From the NCBI RefSeq assembly GCF_013004595.1, contig NZ_JABEMC010000005.1, positions 186,001-250,000 of the forward strand: a DNA stretch of 64,000 bases, read 5' to 3'. The DNA comes from Brevibacterium luteolum. GTDB taxonomy: Bacteria > Actinomycetota > Actinomycetes > Actinomycetales > Brevibacteriaceae. Below, in pieces: positions 28,038-36,273 of this stretch (position 1 is its first letter; each line of letters begins with the position of its first letter). The translations under genes were made by a program, and so were the position numbers. A model generated the notes under the pieces. The model saw only the letters and a program-made list of their open reading frames with translations, made no database searches and had not been told where the DNA came from.

Positions 28038-28313
28038 TCACCCCCGCAAGGCTGCGATGAGGTCGTCTTTGTTCATCTTCGAGCGGCCGGCGATATCGAG
28101 TTCGGCGGCGCGCTTGCGCAGCTGCTCGACGGTCCAGTCCTCGTAGGAGTCGGCATGACCGCCGCGTTCGCCCACGTCAGAGCGGGAATCCTGCGCGGCG
28201 GCGTTGGCGATGCGCGCGGACTTCTCCTTGCTGTTGCCCTCACGGCGCAGCGCTTCATACATCTCGTCGTCTTTGACCGATGGTCCTGGAGTCTTGCGAT
28301 CCGGTGCAGCCAT
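28038..28313 (-). CDS. DUF7218/Rho N-terminal-like small protein
   Basis: 91-aa basic/acidic protein with two modules. The N-terminal MYEALRREGNSKEKSARIAN is characteristic of a small conserved family sometimes labelled plasmid-stabilisation-like. The C-terminal WTVEQLRKRAAELDIAGRSK and MNKDDLIAALRG is a SAP/Rho-N type helix-extended-loop-helix that binds nucleic acid in other proteins. A nucleic-acid-associated role is inferred. It is monocistronic. Confidence 0.82.
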   Translation of the reverse strand: MAAPDRKTPGPSVKDDEMYEALRREGNSKEKSARIANAAAQDSRSDVGERGGHADSYEDWTVEQLRKRAAELDIAGRSKMNKDDLIAALRG

Positions 28314-28360
28314 GCCCTCAGTCTACGTCATGGGGCGACAGACAGCCGGGTCAGCGTCGA

Positions 28361-28645
28361 TCAGGCGCAGGCGCGGGCCGGCTGGCCGGCGGCGGCAAAC
28401 CGGCGAGCTTCGACCACATCGGTGGGAACGATGCGCTCGCCGATGCTGACATACGGCGGGATGGTGGCAGCGGGGTCGGCGGCCGCAAGCTTGCGGCGCA
28501 CGGAGAAGCGCAGGCACACGGCATCGAGCGTCAAGCCCTCGACGACCTTGTGGGCGATGTCGATGCCGGTGATATTGTCATCGGCCAGCCACTGCTGTCC
28601 GGTGGTCTCGATCCAGGTGCGAAGAGTCGAAATCGTTGCATCCAT
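28361..28645 (-). CDS. Short protein resembling the N-terminal domain of trypsin-like peptidases
   Basis: 94 aa from ATG 28645 (MDATISTLRTWIETTGQQWL). The segment DNITGIDIAHKVVEGLTLDA through IPPYVSIGERIVPTDVVEAR matches the pattern of an N-terminal module (novel-site, charged beta strands, then PTDVVE) that usually precedes a trypsin-like domain in bacterial proteins. Here the frame stops 14 residues after PTDVVE, with no peptidase domain. Either the gene is a truncated remnant or the module acts alone. GGGAG lies close to the start. Confidence in the family is moderate. Confidence 0.5.
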   Translation of the reverse strand: MDATISTLRTWIETTGQQWLADDNITGIDIAHKVVEGLTLDAVCLRFSVRRKLAAADPAATIPPYVSIGERIVPTDVVEARRFAAAGQPARACA

Positions 28646-28867
28646 ACTCCCGAGAGTGACAGATCGACATGGCCTGTCGGTGACGCTGACGTAAACAGGG
28701 ACACATGAGCCCAGGCGGTCGCAGCCCTCACATTCAGCTGCGAACCGGCTGCGGAGGGTGTGCGTTCGCCTCCGCCCGGGACCGCACACCGGAATACCGC
28801 ACTTCACACCAGAGCACCGCACCTCATCGCACCCCGCACCAGACATTGCAGCACAGCAGCTGAGACA

Positions 28868-29470
28868 TCAGTCAGTGTGGCAGCGCATCAGTGCGGCTTC
28901 AGCGGCTGCACCGTCGCCGTCTGCAAGCGCGGCCAGCAGCTCCCGGTGAGTGGCCAGCGTCGCCTGCCGCTGGGCGCGGTCGGCTCCGGCCCGGGCGCCG
29001 ATGCGCTGCTGGACCGGATGGTCCCACACGCTGGTGAGCACTGAGCGCAGATAGGAGTTCGCGCACGCGTCGACGAGCTCGATGTGGAAGCGGCGGGAGA
29101 GTTCGAAGAACTCCGCCGGGTCGTCAAGGGCGAGTTCGGCCTGGTCGAGCCGGTGGGACAGCTCCAGCCGCGCCCGAGGTGTGAGCTGGCCGGTCAGCGA
29201 GCGCAGGGCGAGCGCCTCGAGGCTGAAGCGCACCTGCTGGACATCGGCGACGGTGGTGTCGTCCAGTGGGCAGACTTCGAAGCCGCGGCCGCTGCGCTGG
29301 CTCACCACCCCGGCGGCAGCCAGCTGCACGAGCGCCTCGCGGGCAGGGGTGCGCGAGACGCCGAAGCGCTCAGCGATGTGCTCCTGGCGCAGCACCGTGC
29401 CCGGGGCCAGCTCACCGCTGGCCACCGCGGCAGTGATTTTGCCTTTGACCTCAGCGGTCAGGTTGGCCAT
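28868..29470 (-). CDS. GntR family regulator (FCD type) of the oxygenase cluster
   Basis: Transcription factor of 200 aa. The winged helix (residues 5-70) includes TVLRQEHIAERFGVSRTPAR and EALVQLAAAGVVSQRSGRG. The helical FCD effector domain follows (EALALRSLTGQL ... FHIELVDACANSYL), with Asp/His positions usual for metal or ligand binding. AGGAGG precedes the ATG. It is the last gene of a minus-strand block with the reductase, the cupin-like gene and the Rieske oxygenase, so it probably controls that operon, possibly through the palindrome at 32182-32203. Confidence 0.9.
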   Translation of the reverse strand: MANLTAEVKGKITAAVASGELAPGTVLRQEHIAERFGVSRTPAREALVQLAAAGVVSQRSGRGFEVCPLDDTTVADVQQVRFSLEALALRSLTGQLTPRARLELSHRLDQAELALDDPAEFFELSRRFHIELVDACANSYLRSVLTSVWDHPVQQRIGARAGADRAQRQATLATHRELLAALADGDGAAAEAALMRCHTD

Positions 29471-29540
29471 CGGCGCCTCCTCTCCTGCGGTGTCTGCGCT
29501 GTCGTCGTTCCCATGCCCTTGCGTTCAGCTGTCCCGGCGC

Positions 29541-30494
29541 TCAGATGTCGAGGACGAGTCGGTCGCCGGTGCAGCGGGAGACGCAGATCATCATGGTATC
29601 TCCGGCCTGCCGCTCAGCCTCGGACAGCAGGGAGTCGCGGTGATCGATTGCTCCTGCGAGCACATCGGTCTCACATGATCCGCAGATGCCCTCCCGGCAG
29701 GAGTTGAACGGCCGGTAGCCGGCCCCTTCGAGAGCTTCGAGCACACTGCAGCCCACCGGGACTCTCACCTCGGCTCCGGTGTTCGTCTCGACGAGGAACT
29801 CCCGGTCATCGGCCATGACGGTGACACCCTCGCCGGTCTCGTTGACGAACCGCTCGGTGTGCAGCCGGTCAGCGAAGCCCTCCTGTTCGGCGATGATGGC
29901 CAGCCCGTCGAGCAGCGCATCGGGCCCGCAGGCGTAGACGCGCGCGCCGGCGGGCAGTCCGGCAAGATCAGCGGCGATGTCTCGCCGGCCGGCGATCGCG
30001 GATTCGTGGACGGTGACGTCGTCGCAGAGCTCTTCGACGATGTCGACGAACGGCAGCCGGCCCCGGCTGCGGCCCAGGTAGTACACGCGTGCCGGCTTCT
30101 TGCGCCACCACGCCTGCCGCAGCATCGGCAGCAGCGGGGTGATGCCGATGCCGCCGGCGATGAAGACGTAGGCGTCAGCGTCGTCGAAGGCGAACCGGTT
30201 GATCGGCACAGTCGCCCGCAGCACCGCGCCGGGGGCGAGCTGATCGTGTACGAAGTCCGAGCCGCCTCGGGAGCGGGGCTCGCGGCGCACCGCGATCTGC
30301 CAGGTGCGCGGGACGCGCGGGTCCGAGCACAGCGAGTACTGGCGCACCAGCCCTGCAGCCAGTTCGATGTCGATGTGGGAGCCGGGACTCCAGGTGGGCA
30401 GCGGGCCGCCGTCGGCGCGTTCGAGTTGGACGGCCATGACGTCCTCGCACACCGCCTGGGTGCCGATGACCTTCATGTCGATGAGTTCGGGCAT
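29541..30494 (-). CDS. PDR/VanB family oxidoreductase (oxygenase reductase)
   Basis: Electron-transfer partner of a Rieske oxygenase, 317 aa, class IA phthalate-dioxygenase-reductase layout. FMN-binding barrel with RQYSLCSDP (about residue 50), NAD domain with FIAGGIGITPLLPML (about 110) and VYACGPDALLDGL, and C-terminal plant-type [2Fe-2S] with CREGICGSCETDVLAG and a final Cys in MICVSRC. All four cluster Cys are present. A GGAGGA site precedes the ATG. Likely supplies electrons to the 31002-32126 oxygenase. Confidence 0.93.
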   Translation of the reverse strand: MPELIDMKVIGTQAVCEDVMAVQLERADGGPLPTWSPGSHIDIELAAGLVRQYSLCSDPRVPRTWQIAVRREPRSRGGSDFVHDQLAPGAVLRATVPINRFAFDDADAYVFIAGGIGITPLLPMLRQAWWRKKPARVYYLGRSRGRLPFVDIVEELCDDVTVHESAIAGRRDIAADLAGLPAGARVYACGPDALLDGLAIIAEQEGFADRLHTERFVNETGEGVTVMADDREFLVETNTGAEVRVPVGCSVLEALEGAGYRPFNSCREGICGSCETDVLAGAIDHRDSLLSEAERQAGDTMMICVSRCTGDRLVLDI

Positions 30495-30518
30495 GATTCC
30501 TCCTTCTGCACTGGCCGT

Positions 30519-30998
30519 TCAGGGCACCCAGCGCAGCGGGCCGCCGTCGGCCGCGGCGATCTCGATCGCCTCGACGCGGGTGCGGGCATCAGCGGCGGAG
30601 ATGCGCAGGGTCTCGGTCTCCTCCCCTTCGGCGATGTAGACGTCGCCGGGGGTGATGTCGCGGGCCCATGGGCCGCCGGCGATGCTGATCTGGCAGGCGC
30701 CGGCGACTGGGACGATGACGAACTGGCGGCCTGCGGCGCGGTCCAGGTCCTTCTCACCAGGGCCTTCGACGGTGGTGCGGGTGATGGTCACCTGGGCAGG
30801 GTCGTGGTCGATGTCCACGCCGGCGTGGGGTTCGGCCCCGGTCAGCCGGATCGTCCACTTCCAGCGGTCTCCGCGCTCCGGGGAGTCCGGGCACGAGGCG
30901 AGCACCCGCCCGTTGCCGGCCCGGGCGGTGTAGTCGGCGCCGATGGTGGCGGCCTCACCGGAGGCGTCGAGGGCGCTGCCGCGCGAAAGCATCCACAT
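30519..30998 (-). CDS. Cupin-like protein in oxygenase operon
   Basis: 159-aa protein predicted to be all beta. It contains RWKWTIRLTGAEPHAG, then GRQFVIVPVAGACQISIAGG and TPGDVYIAEGEETETLRIS, the repeated strand-turn pattern of a cupin or HutD/Ves-like barrel. No complete His-rich metal motif is seen, so it may bind a ligand and not catalyse. It starts 3 nt after the oxygenase stop behind AGGAGG and ends 24 nt before the reductase, so it belongs to the operon. Its role is unknown. Confidence 0.65.
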   Translation of the reverse strand: MWMLSRGSALDASGEAATIGADYTARAGNGRVLASCPDSPERGDRWKWTIRLTGAEPHAGVDIDHDPAQVTITRTTVEGPGEKDLDRAAGRQFVIVPVAGACQISIAGGPWARDITPGDVYIAEGEETETLRISAADARTRVEAIEIAAADGGPLRWVP

Positions 30999-31001
30999 CG
31001 C

Positions 31002-32126
31002 TCACACCTCCTGACCAGCCGGCTGGGCGGCGCTGTTTACGGGGTCGGTGTTCGCGGTGCTGGCGGTCCCGCCCGAGGCGGCGACGGCGTTCTTCTCAGA
31101 CGCCTCGCGCTTCGCATCCGCCTCACGCTGCTCAGCGCGGATGAGGGCGTTCATGATGCGGCGCGCCTTGGCGACCCCGCCGTCCTGGGCGATGAGCACG
31201 TCGAACTCATCAGCCGGGCGGGTCTTGAGCCCGCGCTCCTGGTTCTCAAGCGCCCACGCGTCCTCCTTGAGGACGGTGGCCAGGCCGACTTCGAGGTCCT
31301 TGGTCGCCTGCTCGTCATCGACGGCGAAGTTGCGGGCGAAGCAGTAGTAGTACCAGCAGTGGTCGGCGTCGATCGGGGTGATCGCGTTGGTGACCTTGAT
31401 GAGGTAGCCGTCTTCGCGCGGCTGACCCTCGGCGGTGATGCCCGAGTGCAGGGTGTGGTGGTTGGGCACATGGAATTCGGTGCAGTGGAACCGGTCGTAG
31501 GGCCCGGAGATGCCCATCGTGTCCTTGTACAGCGGCGGGGCCTCGACGCTGGGCATGAATCGGTCGACGCTGACGGTGTTGCCCTCGACTTCGACGGTGA
31601 CGCCGTATTCGTAGATGTAGTCGTCGCCGACGGTCGTCTGGTGGATCCACGATTCGTGGGTGAGGTCAAGCAGGTTGTCGTGGACGAGTTCCGCCCGGCA
31701 GTTGATGCCCAGGGAGTGGAACACCGGTGCCCATTCAGGGTCGTTGTGCCAGTGGGTGTCGGGAATGTCGCTGATGTCAGCACGTTCCGGATCGCCGGTG
31801 TAGACCCAGATCCAACCGTCCTTCTCGTAGACCGGATAGGTGCCGACGCGAGCCCGGTCGGGCAGCGCGGTCTGACCAGGCACACGCGTGCAGCGGCCGT
31901 CGCGGCCATAGGTGAAGCCGTGATAGGCGCACTCGACCGAGTCGTTGACGACCCGGCCCTCCGAGAGCGGGAAGCCGCGGTGAGCGCAGCGGTCGACGAG
32001 CGCGTGTGCTTCGCCGTCCTGGGTGCGGAAGAGCACGAGCGGCAGCTCGCAGATGGTGCGAGCGGTGGGCTTGTCGGTGACTTCGGAGCTCCAGGCGGCG
32101 ACGTACCAGGTGTTATAGACGTACAC
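31002..32126 (-). CDS. Rieske non-heme iron oxygenase alpha subunit (VanA-like)
   Basis: Aromatic ring-hydroxylating or O-demethylating oxygenase, 374 aa. Rieske motif CAHRGFPLSEGRVVNDSVE followed by CAYHG (C-x-H and C-x2-H) at about residues 47-70. The mononuclear iron site is DNLLDLTHESWIH near 150-162. A Ser/Ala-rich tail of about 40 residues after the catalytic core is unusual. GTG start behind AAAGGAG. The nearest well-known relatives by layout are vanillate O-demethylase subunits, but the true substrate is unknown. It is the first gene of the block running to the GntR regulator. Confidence 0.9.
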   Translation of the reverse strand: MYVYNTWYVAAWSSEVTDKPTARTICELPLVLFRTQDGEAHALVDRCAHRGFPLSEGRVVNDSVECAYHGFTYGRDGRCTRVPGQTALPDRARVGTYPVYEKDGWIWVYTGDPERADISDIPDTHWHNDPEWAPVFHSLGINCRAELVHDNLLDLTHESWIHQTTVGDDYIYEYGVTVEVEGNTVSVDRFMPSVEAPPLYKDTMGISGPYDRFHCTEFHVPNHHTLHSGITAEGQPREDGYLIKVTNAITPIDADHCWYYYCFARNFAVDDEQATKDLEVGLATVLKEDAWALENQERGLKTRPADEFDVLIAQDGGVAKARRIMNALIRAEQREADAKREASEKNAVAASGGTASTANTDPVNSAAQPAGQEV

Positions 32127-32181
32127 GACTACTCCTTTGAGCGTGAGTGAGACGGCGGGCCGCGCTGCCCTGCCTATGTTT

Positions 32182-32203
32182 TGTATACAGTGTATTCACT
32201 GTA
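32182..32203. promoter_or_regulatory. Overlapping palindromes at the oxygenase promoter
   Basis: TACAGTG-TATT-CACTGTA is a perfect 7-bp inverted repeat, overlapping the palindrome TGTATACA at its left edge. It sits about 55 nt upstream of the Rieske oxygenase start. GntR-family regulators bind such sites, and a GntR gene ends this operon, so it is the best operator candidate here. Confidence 0.6.
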
Positions 32204-32502
32204 GGTGACGAGAGTGATCCGGCGCAAGAGCCAGCCGGGGCGATCTGACTGACCGGACAGGGGGTTTCCAGCGGGACCGCAGGCGAAACGGTCGCGGGAA
32301 GTTGCAGCCGCAGGGACCGTCGACACGGACACGCAGGAGTTCGTCACCTATGACGCGACGGCCAGGGAGCTGCGGACGACGACGTCGCGGATGCGGCGGC
32401 GGATTCGCAGGTGAAGCCGGAGCTCGACCAACAGGCAACACGTGCCACGGCTCCCGACCGCAGTGGCCTGCGGTGATGCACATCAAACGCCGCTTTAGGC
32501 AT

Positions 32503-32577
32503 ATTCCATGCCAGTAGAGCATGATTGATTCCATGCCGGTAAAGCATGATTGATTCCATGCCGGTAAAGCATGATTG
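32503..32577. repeat. Three tandem 25-bp units in the divergent intergenic region
   Basis: Units at 32503-32527, 32528-32552 and 32553-32577. The last two are identical and the first differs at two bases. Each contains the palindrome CATGC-N7-GCATG (for example CATGCCGGTAAAGCATG). There is no spacer, so this is not a CRISPR array. It lies in the 707-nt gap between the oxygenase operon and the ThDP enzyme, about 260 nt upstream of the latter. The rest of the gap has no supported gene. Confidence 0.8.
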
Positions 32578-32833
32578 CTGATGAGCGCATTGGGCGTCGG
32601 GTCGAGTCGAGAGCTCACTCCGCCCGGCGTCTTGCGGGGACCCGCAGGCGGTGATGAGATAAGAGCTGTCAGCCGCACGGCAGCGCACCGCCGCGCCGAC
32701 GACCCCTGACACGCGGGCTCCGGCCGGTCAACCCCATGCCCGGCCGACCGCTGACACAGCCGACCCGCGGCAGTGACAACGCAGCTTCAACTGAGACACG
32801 CAGCGCCAGCTGATGAGAGAAAGCAGAGAACCG

Positions 32834-34432
32834 ATGACGAACGGCGCCGACAGACTCCTGGCCACCCTTGAACACAACGACATCGAGGTGTGCTTCGCCA
32901 ATCCCGGCACCTCGGAGATGCACTTCGTTGCCTCCTTGGACAAGGCGACGAAGATCCGCGGCGTACTCGGGCTGTTCGAGGGCACGGTCACCGGTGCGGC
33001 TGACGGTTACTCTCGTATGACCGATCGCCCTGCCGCGACTCTCCTCCACCTCGGGCCAGGTCTGGCCAACGGCCTGTCGAACATGCACAACGCTCTGCGC
33101 GCCCGGGCTGGGATCGTCAATGTCATCGGCGATCACGCCACCTACCACCGCGACCTCGACGCGCCGCTGACCTCCGACATCGAAGGCACCGCGCGCCCGT
33201 TCAGCCACTGGGTGCGCAGCTCTCCATCACCGGACACCATCGCAGCCGACACCGCCGATGCCATCAGCCAGGCCGAGGCCGGTCGTGTCGCCTCGCTCAT
33301 CCTGCCGGCTGACACGGCCTGGAACCCGGTCACCGGCGACCCGGCCGTGCCGACTGCCGCCGCATTGCCGCGTCCGGTCCTCGATGAGCGCGTCATCGCT
33401 GCCGCTGCCAAGCGCCTGCGCGCCTCCGGTGAGCACACCGCGATCCTCATGGGCGGCCGCTCGCTGCGGGCCGATCAGCTCGCTGTGGCCGGGCGGATCG
33501 CTGCTGCCACCGGCGCCCATCTGCTGTCTGACACCTTCGCCCCTCGCACCGAACGCGGCGCCGGGCGGGTGACGACACTCAAGGTGCCGTACCCAGTGGG
33601 GCCGTCCCAGGAGCTGCTCGCCGATTTCGATGCGCTCATCCTCGTCGACTCGAAGGAGCCGGTGGCGTTCTTCGCCTACCCGGACAAGTCGAGCGTGCTC
33701 ACTGCTGCCGGCACGACCTTCTTCGAGATCTGCCCGCGCGAAGGCGATGCGCTCGCCGCATTGGAGGCTCTCGCCGAGGCGGTCGGTGCCACCGGTGCTG
33801 ATGTCCCCGGCGATGGGATCGCCTCCGGTGCTGGCACCGCCGAGGGCCGCGGCCATATTGCCGAGCTGTCTCTGCCGGGCATGCCGAGCGGCACGATCAC
33901 CCCGGAGAAGATCAGCGCGTTCCTCGGCAATGCGATCCCTGAGGGCGCGATCGTCGTCGATGAGTCCCTCACGACCGGCGGGAGCTTCTGGGCACAGACC
34001 GCCACGGCGCGCCCGCACGACTGGTTCTCCGGCACCGGCGGGTCGATCGGCTATGCGATGCCGGTGGCCGCAGGTGCCGCGATCGCCTGCCCGGATCGGC
34101 CGGTCATCACGCTCGAAAGCGATGGTTCGGGCCTGTACCAGCCGCAGGCGCTGTGGACTCAGGCCCGCGAAGGCCTCAACGTCGTCACGCTCATCTTCAA
34201 CAATGCCAAGTACCAGATCCTGCGCAATGAGATGGCCAATGTCGGGGTGCCGGACTTCGGCCCGAAGGCCAGCGCACTGCTCGACCTCAGCGACCCGGTG
34301 CCGAACTGGTCCGCCATCTCCGAGGGGATGGGCGTGCCGGCCCGTCGTGTCGAGACCGTCGAGCAGCTCGACGCCGCGTTCTCCGAGGCACTGGCTGAGC
34401 CGGGACCGCGGTTGATCGAAGTGATGGTCTGA
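32834..34432 (+). CDS. ThDP-dependent enzyme, acetolactate synthase/benzoylformate decarboxylase-like
   Basis: 532-aa thiamine-diphosphate enzyme with the three-domain layout. The N-terminal Pyr domain has FANPGTSEMHFVASL and the catalytic Glu in GLFEGTVTGAADGYSRM. The central domain is followed by a PP domain with the cofactor motif LESDGSGLYQPQALWTQARE and NNAKYQILRN. It resembles the acetolactate synthase-like group that also includes benzoylformate decarboxylases. Divergent from the Rieske cluster, it could act on the same aromatic pathway, for example decarboxylating an alpha-keto acid, but this is inference. Start at ATG 32834; ATG 32813 is possible. Confidence 0.85.
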   Translation: MTNGADRLLATLEHNDIEVCFANPGTSEMHFVASLDKATKIRGVLGLFEGTVTGAADGYSRMTDRPAATLLHLGPGLANGLSNMHNALRARAGIVNVIGDHATYHRDLDAPLTSDIEGTARPFSHWVRSSPSPDTIAADTADAISQAEAGRVASLILPADTAWNPVTGDPAVPTAAALPRPVLDERVIAAAAKRLRASGEHTAILMGGRSLRADQLAVAGRIAAATGAHLLSDTFAPRTERGAGRVTTLKVPYPVGPSQELLADFDALILVDSKEPVAFFAYPDKSSVLTAAGTTFFEICPREGDALAALEALAEAVGATGADVPGDGIASGAGTAEGRGHIAELSLPGMPSGTITPEKISAFLGNAIPEGAIVVDESLTTGGSFWAQTATARPHDWFSGTGGSIGYAMPVAAGAAIACPDRPVITLESDGSGLYQPQALWTQAREGLNVVTLIFNNAKYQILRNEMANVGVPDFGPKASALLDLSDPVPNWSAISEGMGVPARRVETVEQLDAAFSEALAEPGPRLIEVMV

Positions 34433-34473
34433 GCCCCGCTGAGTCCCCCTGAGCCCTCTGCGCTGAGGTTTCC

Positions 34474-34512
34474 GACCCCGGTTTGCGCGCGATCGTGCGA
34501 ACCGGGGTCTTT
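34474..34512 (+). terminator. Rho-independent terminator of the ThDP gene
   Basis: GACCCCGGTT and AACCGGGGTC form a perfect 10-bp stem, extended by weaker pairs, followed by TTTCTCTTCT. It lies 42 nt after the stop and before the convergent TetR gene. Confidence 0.85.
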
Positions 34513-34557
34513 CTCTTCTCGAGTGCCCCCGGGCGGTGCGTGGCACGCGTTTCGGGT

Positions 34558-35148
34558 TCAGGGCGTGTGGTCGAGCACGGCTCCGCACAGCCAGCGCAGT
34601 CGTCTGCGGGCGACATCCAGCGTCAGCTCCAGGTCGGTGGCGCCGAACTGCGACATGAGCCCATCGCAGGCCGCGCTCAGCAGCGAGGCGCGGTCGGGGA
34701 TGTCCACTTCGGCAAGATGCCCTTCGGCGGCGAGGACGTGCAGCCATGACTCGACCCTGGCCAGCCCGATCTCGTAGAGCCGTGAGAGCATCCGCGTACT
34801 GGAGTCATCAGCCTCCGGGCCGAAGGCATTGGACATCTGGGTGACCCAGATGCCGAGCAGCGAGCGCGTCGATGCGTCATCATGCGGCAGGAACTGCAGC
34901 ATGCACTCCGTCAGCCGCTCGGCTGGATCCCGCGAGGAGTTCGCGATGTCGAGATCGGGCACCTCACGCGAATAGGCCCGCTCAGCCACTGCGCGCAAGA
35001 GCGCACTTTGGGTCGGGAAATAGTACCGAAGCGTGCTCGCGCCGATGCCGGCGCGCTCGGCAACAGCGCGCACGCTCGCAGCACCTGGCCCGCCGGACTC
35101 GACGAGCTCAAGGGCGGCCTCGACGATCTGCTCCCGCCTGTCAGCCAT
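34558..35148 (-). CDS. TetR family regulator
   Basis: 196-aa repressor. HTH in residues 3-50: REQIVEAALELVESGGPGAA and AERAGIGASTLRYYFPTQSA. The C-terminal ligand domain is helical and of the TetR_C_6-like type. GGAGGAG precedes ATG 35148 (MADRREQ); a longer frame to 35199 is less likely. It is divergent from the small efflux gene, with two 17-bp palindromic sites in between, so autoregulation and control of the efflux gene are expected. Confidence 0.92.
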   Translation of the reverse strand: MADRREQIVEAALELVESGGPGAASVRAVAERAGIGASTLRYYFPTQSALLRAVAERAYSREVPDLDIANSSRDPAERLTECMLQFLPHDDASTRSLLGIWVTQMSNAFGPEADDSSTRMLSRLYEIGLARVESWLHVLAAEGHLAEVDIPDRASLLSAACDGLMSQFGATDLELTLDVARRRLRWLCGAVLDHTP

Positions 35149-35206
35149 CGGACTCCTCCCGTCACGCGCCTCTTCCAGCGCTTCGTTCACGACTCTCAAT
35201 CGCCAC

Positions 35207-35257
35207 TTGACAATCTAGCACACCGTACTAGTACATTGAACTAGCACGCTGTACTAG
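35207..35257. promoter_or_regulatory. Paired TetR operators and efflux promoter
   Basis: Two 17-bp near-identical sites, CTAGCACACCGTACTAG (35215-35231) and CTAGCACGCTGTACTAG (35241-35257), each almost palindromic. The first lies between a TTGACA -35 (35207-35212) and TACATT -10 (35232-35237) for the plus-strand gene, so binding would block it. The centre-to-centre spacing is 26 bp. Confidence 0.75.
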
Positions 35258-35302
35258 ACGAGTGCAGCCCTGCGTGAAGCCACCCCTCGTGAAGGAGAGA
35301 CC

Positions 35303-35770
35303 ATGTTCGAAGCACTCCAGGAATTCACCACCTCGCTGCCGGTGTGGGCCCGCTGGGCCGGCATCATCCTCATCTCCGCACTGCCGTTCGTCGAGTCCTA
35401 CTTCGGCTCAGTCATCGGCATCGTCGCCGGCGTCCACCCCGTCGTCGCGATCCCGGCTGCGATCCTCGGCAACGTCCTGTCGATGCTCGCCCTCGTCTAC
35501 GGCGCCCACAAGATCCGCGCCCGGGCGACTGCCAAGAAGCCGGCTGACTCACCGAAGAAGGCACGGCTCAGGAAAGCCTTCGACCGGTGGGGCGTACCAG
35601 GCGTCAGCCTGCTCGGCCAGACCGTGCTGCCCAGCCAGATCACCTCGATGGCGATGGTCTCCTTCGGCGCCTCCCGCAACGCTGTGGCGCGCTGGCAGAT
35701 CGTGTCGATCATCGCCTGGGGCGTGCTCTTCGGCGGGCTTGCGATGGCCGGTGTGCAGCTGTTCGGCTGA
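35303..35770 (+). CDS. Small multi-drug export protein (PF06695-like)
   Basis: 155-aa membrane protein with four or five hydrophobic segments. The signature region is ISALPFVESYFGSVIGIVAG at about residues 25-45, with conserved PFVES, and GVPGVSLLGQTVLPSQITSM after a basic loop. It matches the small multi-drug export protein family, related to DedA/VTT topology. AAGGAGAG precedes the ATG. Control by the adjacent TetR is well supported by operator placement. The transported compound is unknown. Confidence 0.85.
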   Translation: MFEALQEFTTSLPVWARWAGIILISALPFVESYFGSVIGIVAGVHPVVAIPAAILGNVLSMLALVYGAHKIRARATAKKPADSPKKARLRKAFDRWGVPGVSLLGQTVLPSQITSMAMVSFGASRNAVARWQIVSIIAWGVLFGGLAMAGVQLFG

Positions 35771-35883
35771 GGCACGCGGTCGGCTCTGGCGTCCGCCAGG
35801 TAGTGCTCCCAGCCGGTTCGGATGCCGATAGGGCACACTTAGAAGAGCACCAGCACGCGCACCTGTTCGCGAAAGGAGCTCGC

Positions 35884-36123
35884 ATGTCGCCCTACGCCAC
35901 CGAACCGGCCAAGGATCCCGGCCTCGCCCTCGTCCTCACCCTCCTCGGCTTCGTCCTCATCGCGGGCCTGCAGTACTTCTACATCGGCAAGATCGTCATG
36001 GGTCTGCTGTTCCTCTTCACCGGCGGATTCTTCTTCGTCGGCACCGTCATCTCCTGCTTCACCATCCGCGGAGAGACCCGCCGGGTGAATGAGCGCCGGG
36101 CACGCCGCGCCGCCCGCTACTGA
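35884..36123 (+). CDS. TM2-like small membrane protein, 79 aa
   Basis: Short protein with two hydrophobic helices (ALVLTLLGFVLIAGLQYFYI and VMGLLFLFTGGFFFVGTVIS) joined by a GK turn, and a basic tail (RGETRRVNERRARRAARY). The Gly-x-x-x-Phe-Tyr-x-Gly pattern (QYFYIGK) recalls TM2-domain proteins. AAGGAG is 6 nt before the ATG at 35884. A longer in-frame extension upstream lacks support. Function is unknown. Confidence 0.75.
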   Translation: MSPYATEPAKDPGLALVLTLLGFVLIAGLQYFYIGKIVMGLLFLFTGGFFFVGTVISCFTIRGETRRVNERRARRAARY

Positions 36124-36212
36124 GACCCGCCACCACCCATCAGCTGAGTCACCGCCCTCGGCGCCGACCGTTTTCCCCAGCCCCTCCCGACGCCAAACCG
36201 GCTCCCATCCCG

Positions 36213-36228
36213 TAGAATTGTTCAACAA
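36213..36228 (+). promoter_or_regulatory. -10 box and TTGTTCAACAA operator of pxpA
   Basis: TAGAAT (36213-36218) is immediately followed by the palindrome TTGTTCAACAA (36218-36228), about 45 nt before the pxpA start. A nearly identical site (ATTGTTCAACAAT) lies before the divergent transporter operon at 43462. Position after the -10 suggests a repressor operator. Confidence 0.7.
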
Positions 36229-36273
36229 CGATCAGGGGACTGCGGCCCGCCGAGGCGAACTGGAGGAGAAGCT

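Noticed and set aside
29859..32150. 763-codon open frame on the plus strand opposite the oxygenase cluster
   Set aside because: High GC leaves antisense frames open. The minus-strand genes have motifs, ribosome sites and operon spacing; this frame has none.
32503..32577. CRISPR array
   Set aside because: The units are contiguous without spacers and there are no cas genes.
35587..35883. 99-codon upstream extension of the TM2-like protein
   Set aside because: Overlaps the small efflux gene in another frame, Arg/Pro-rich, while a strong AAGGAG site marks ATG 35884.
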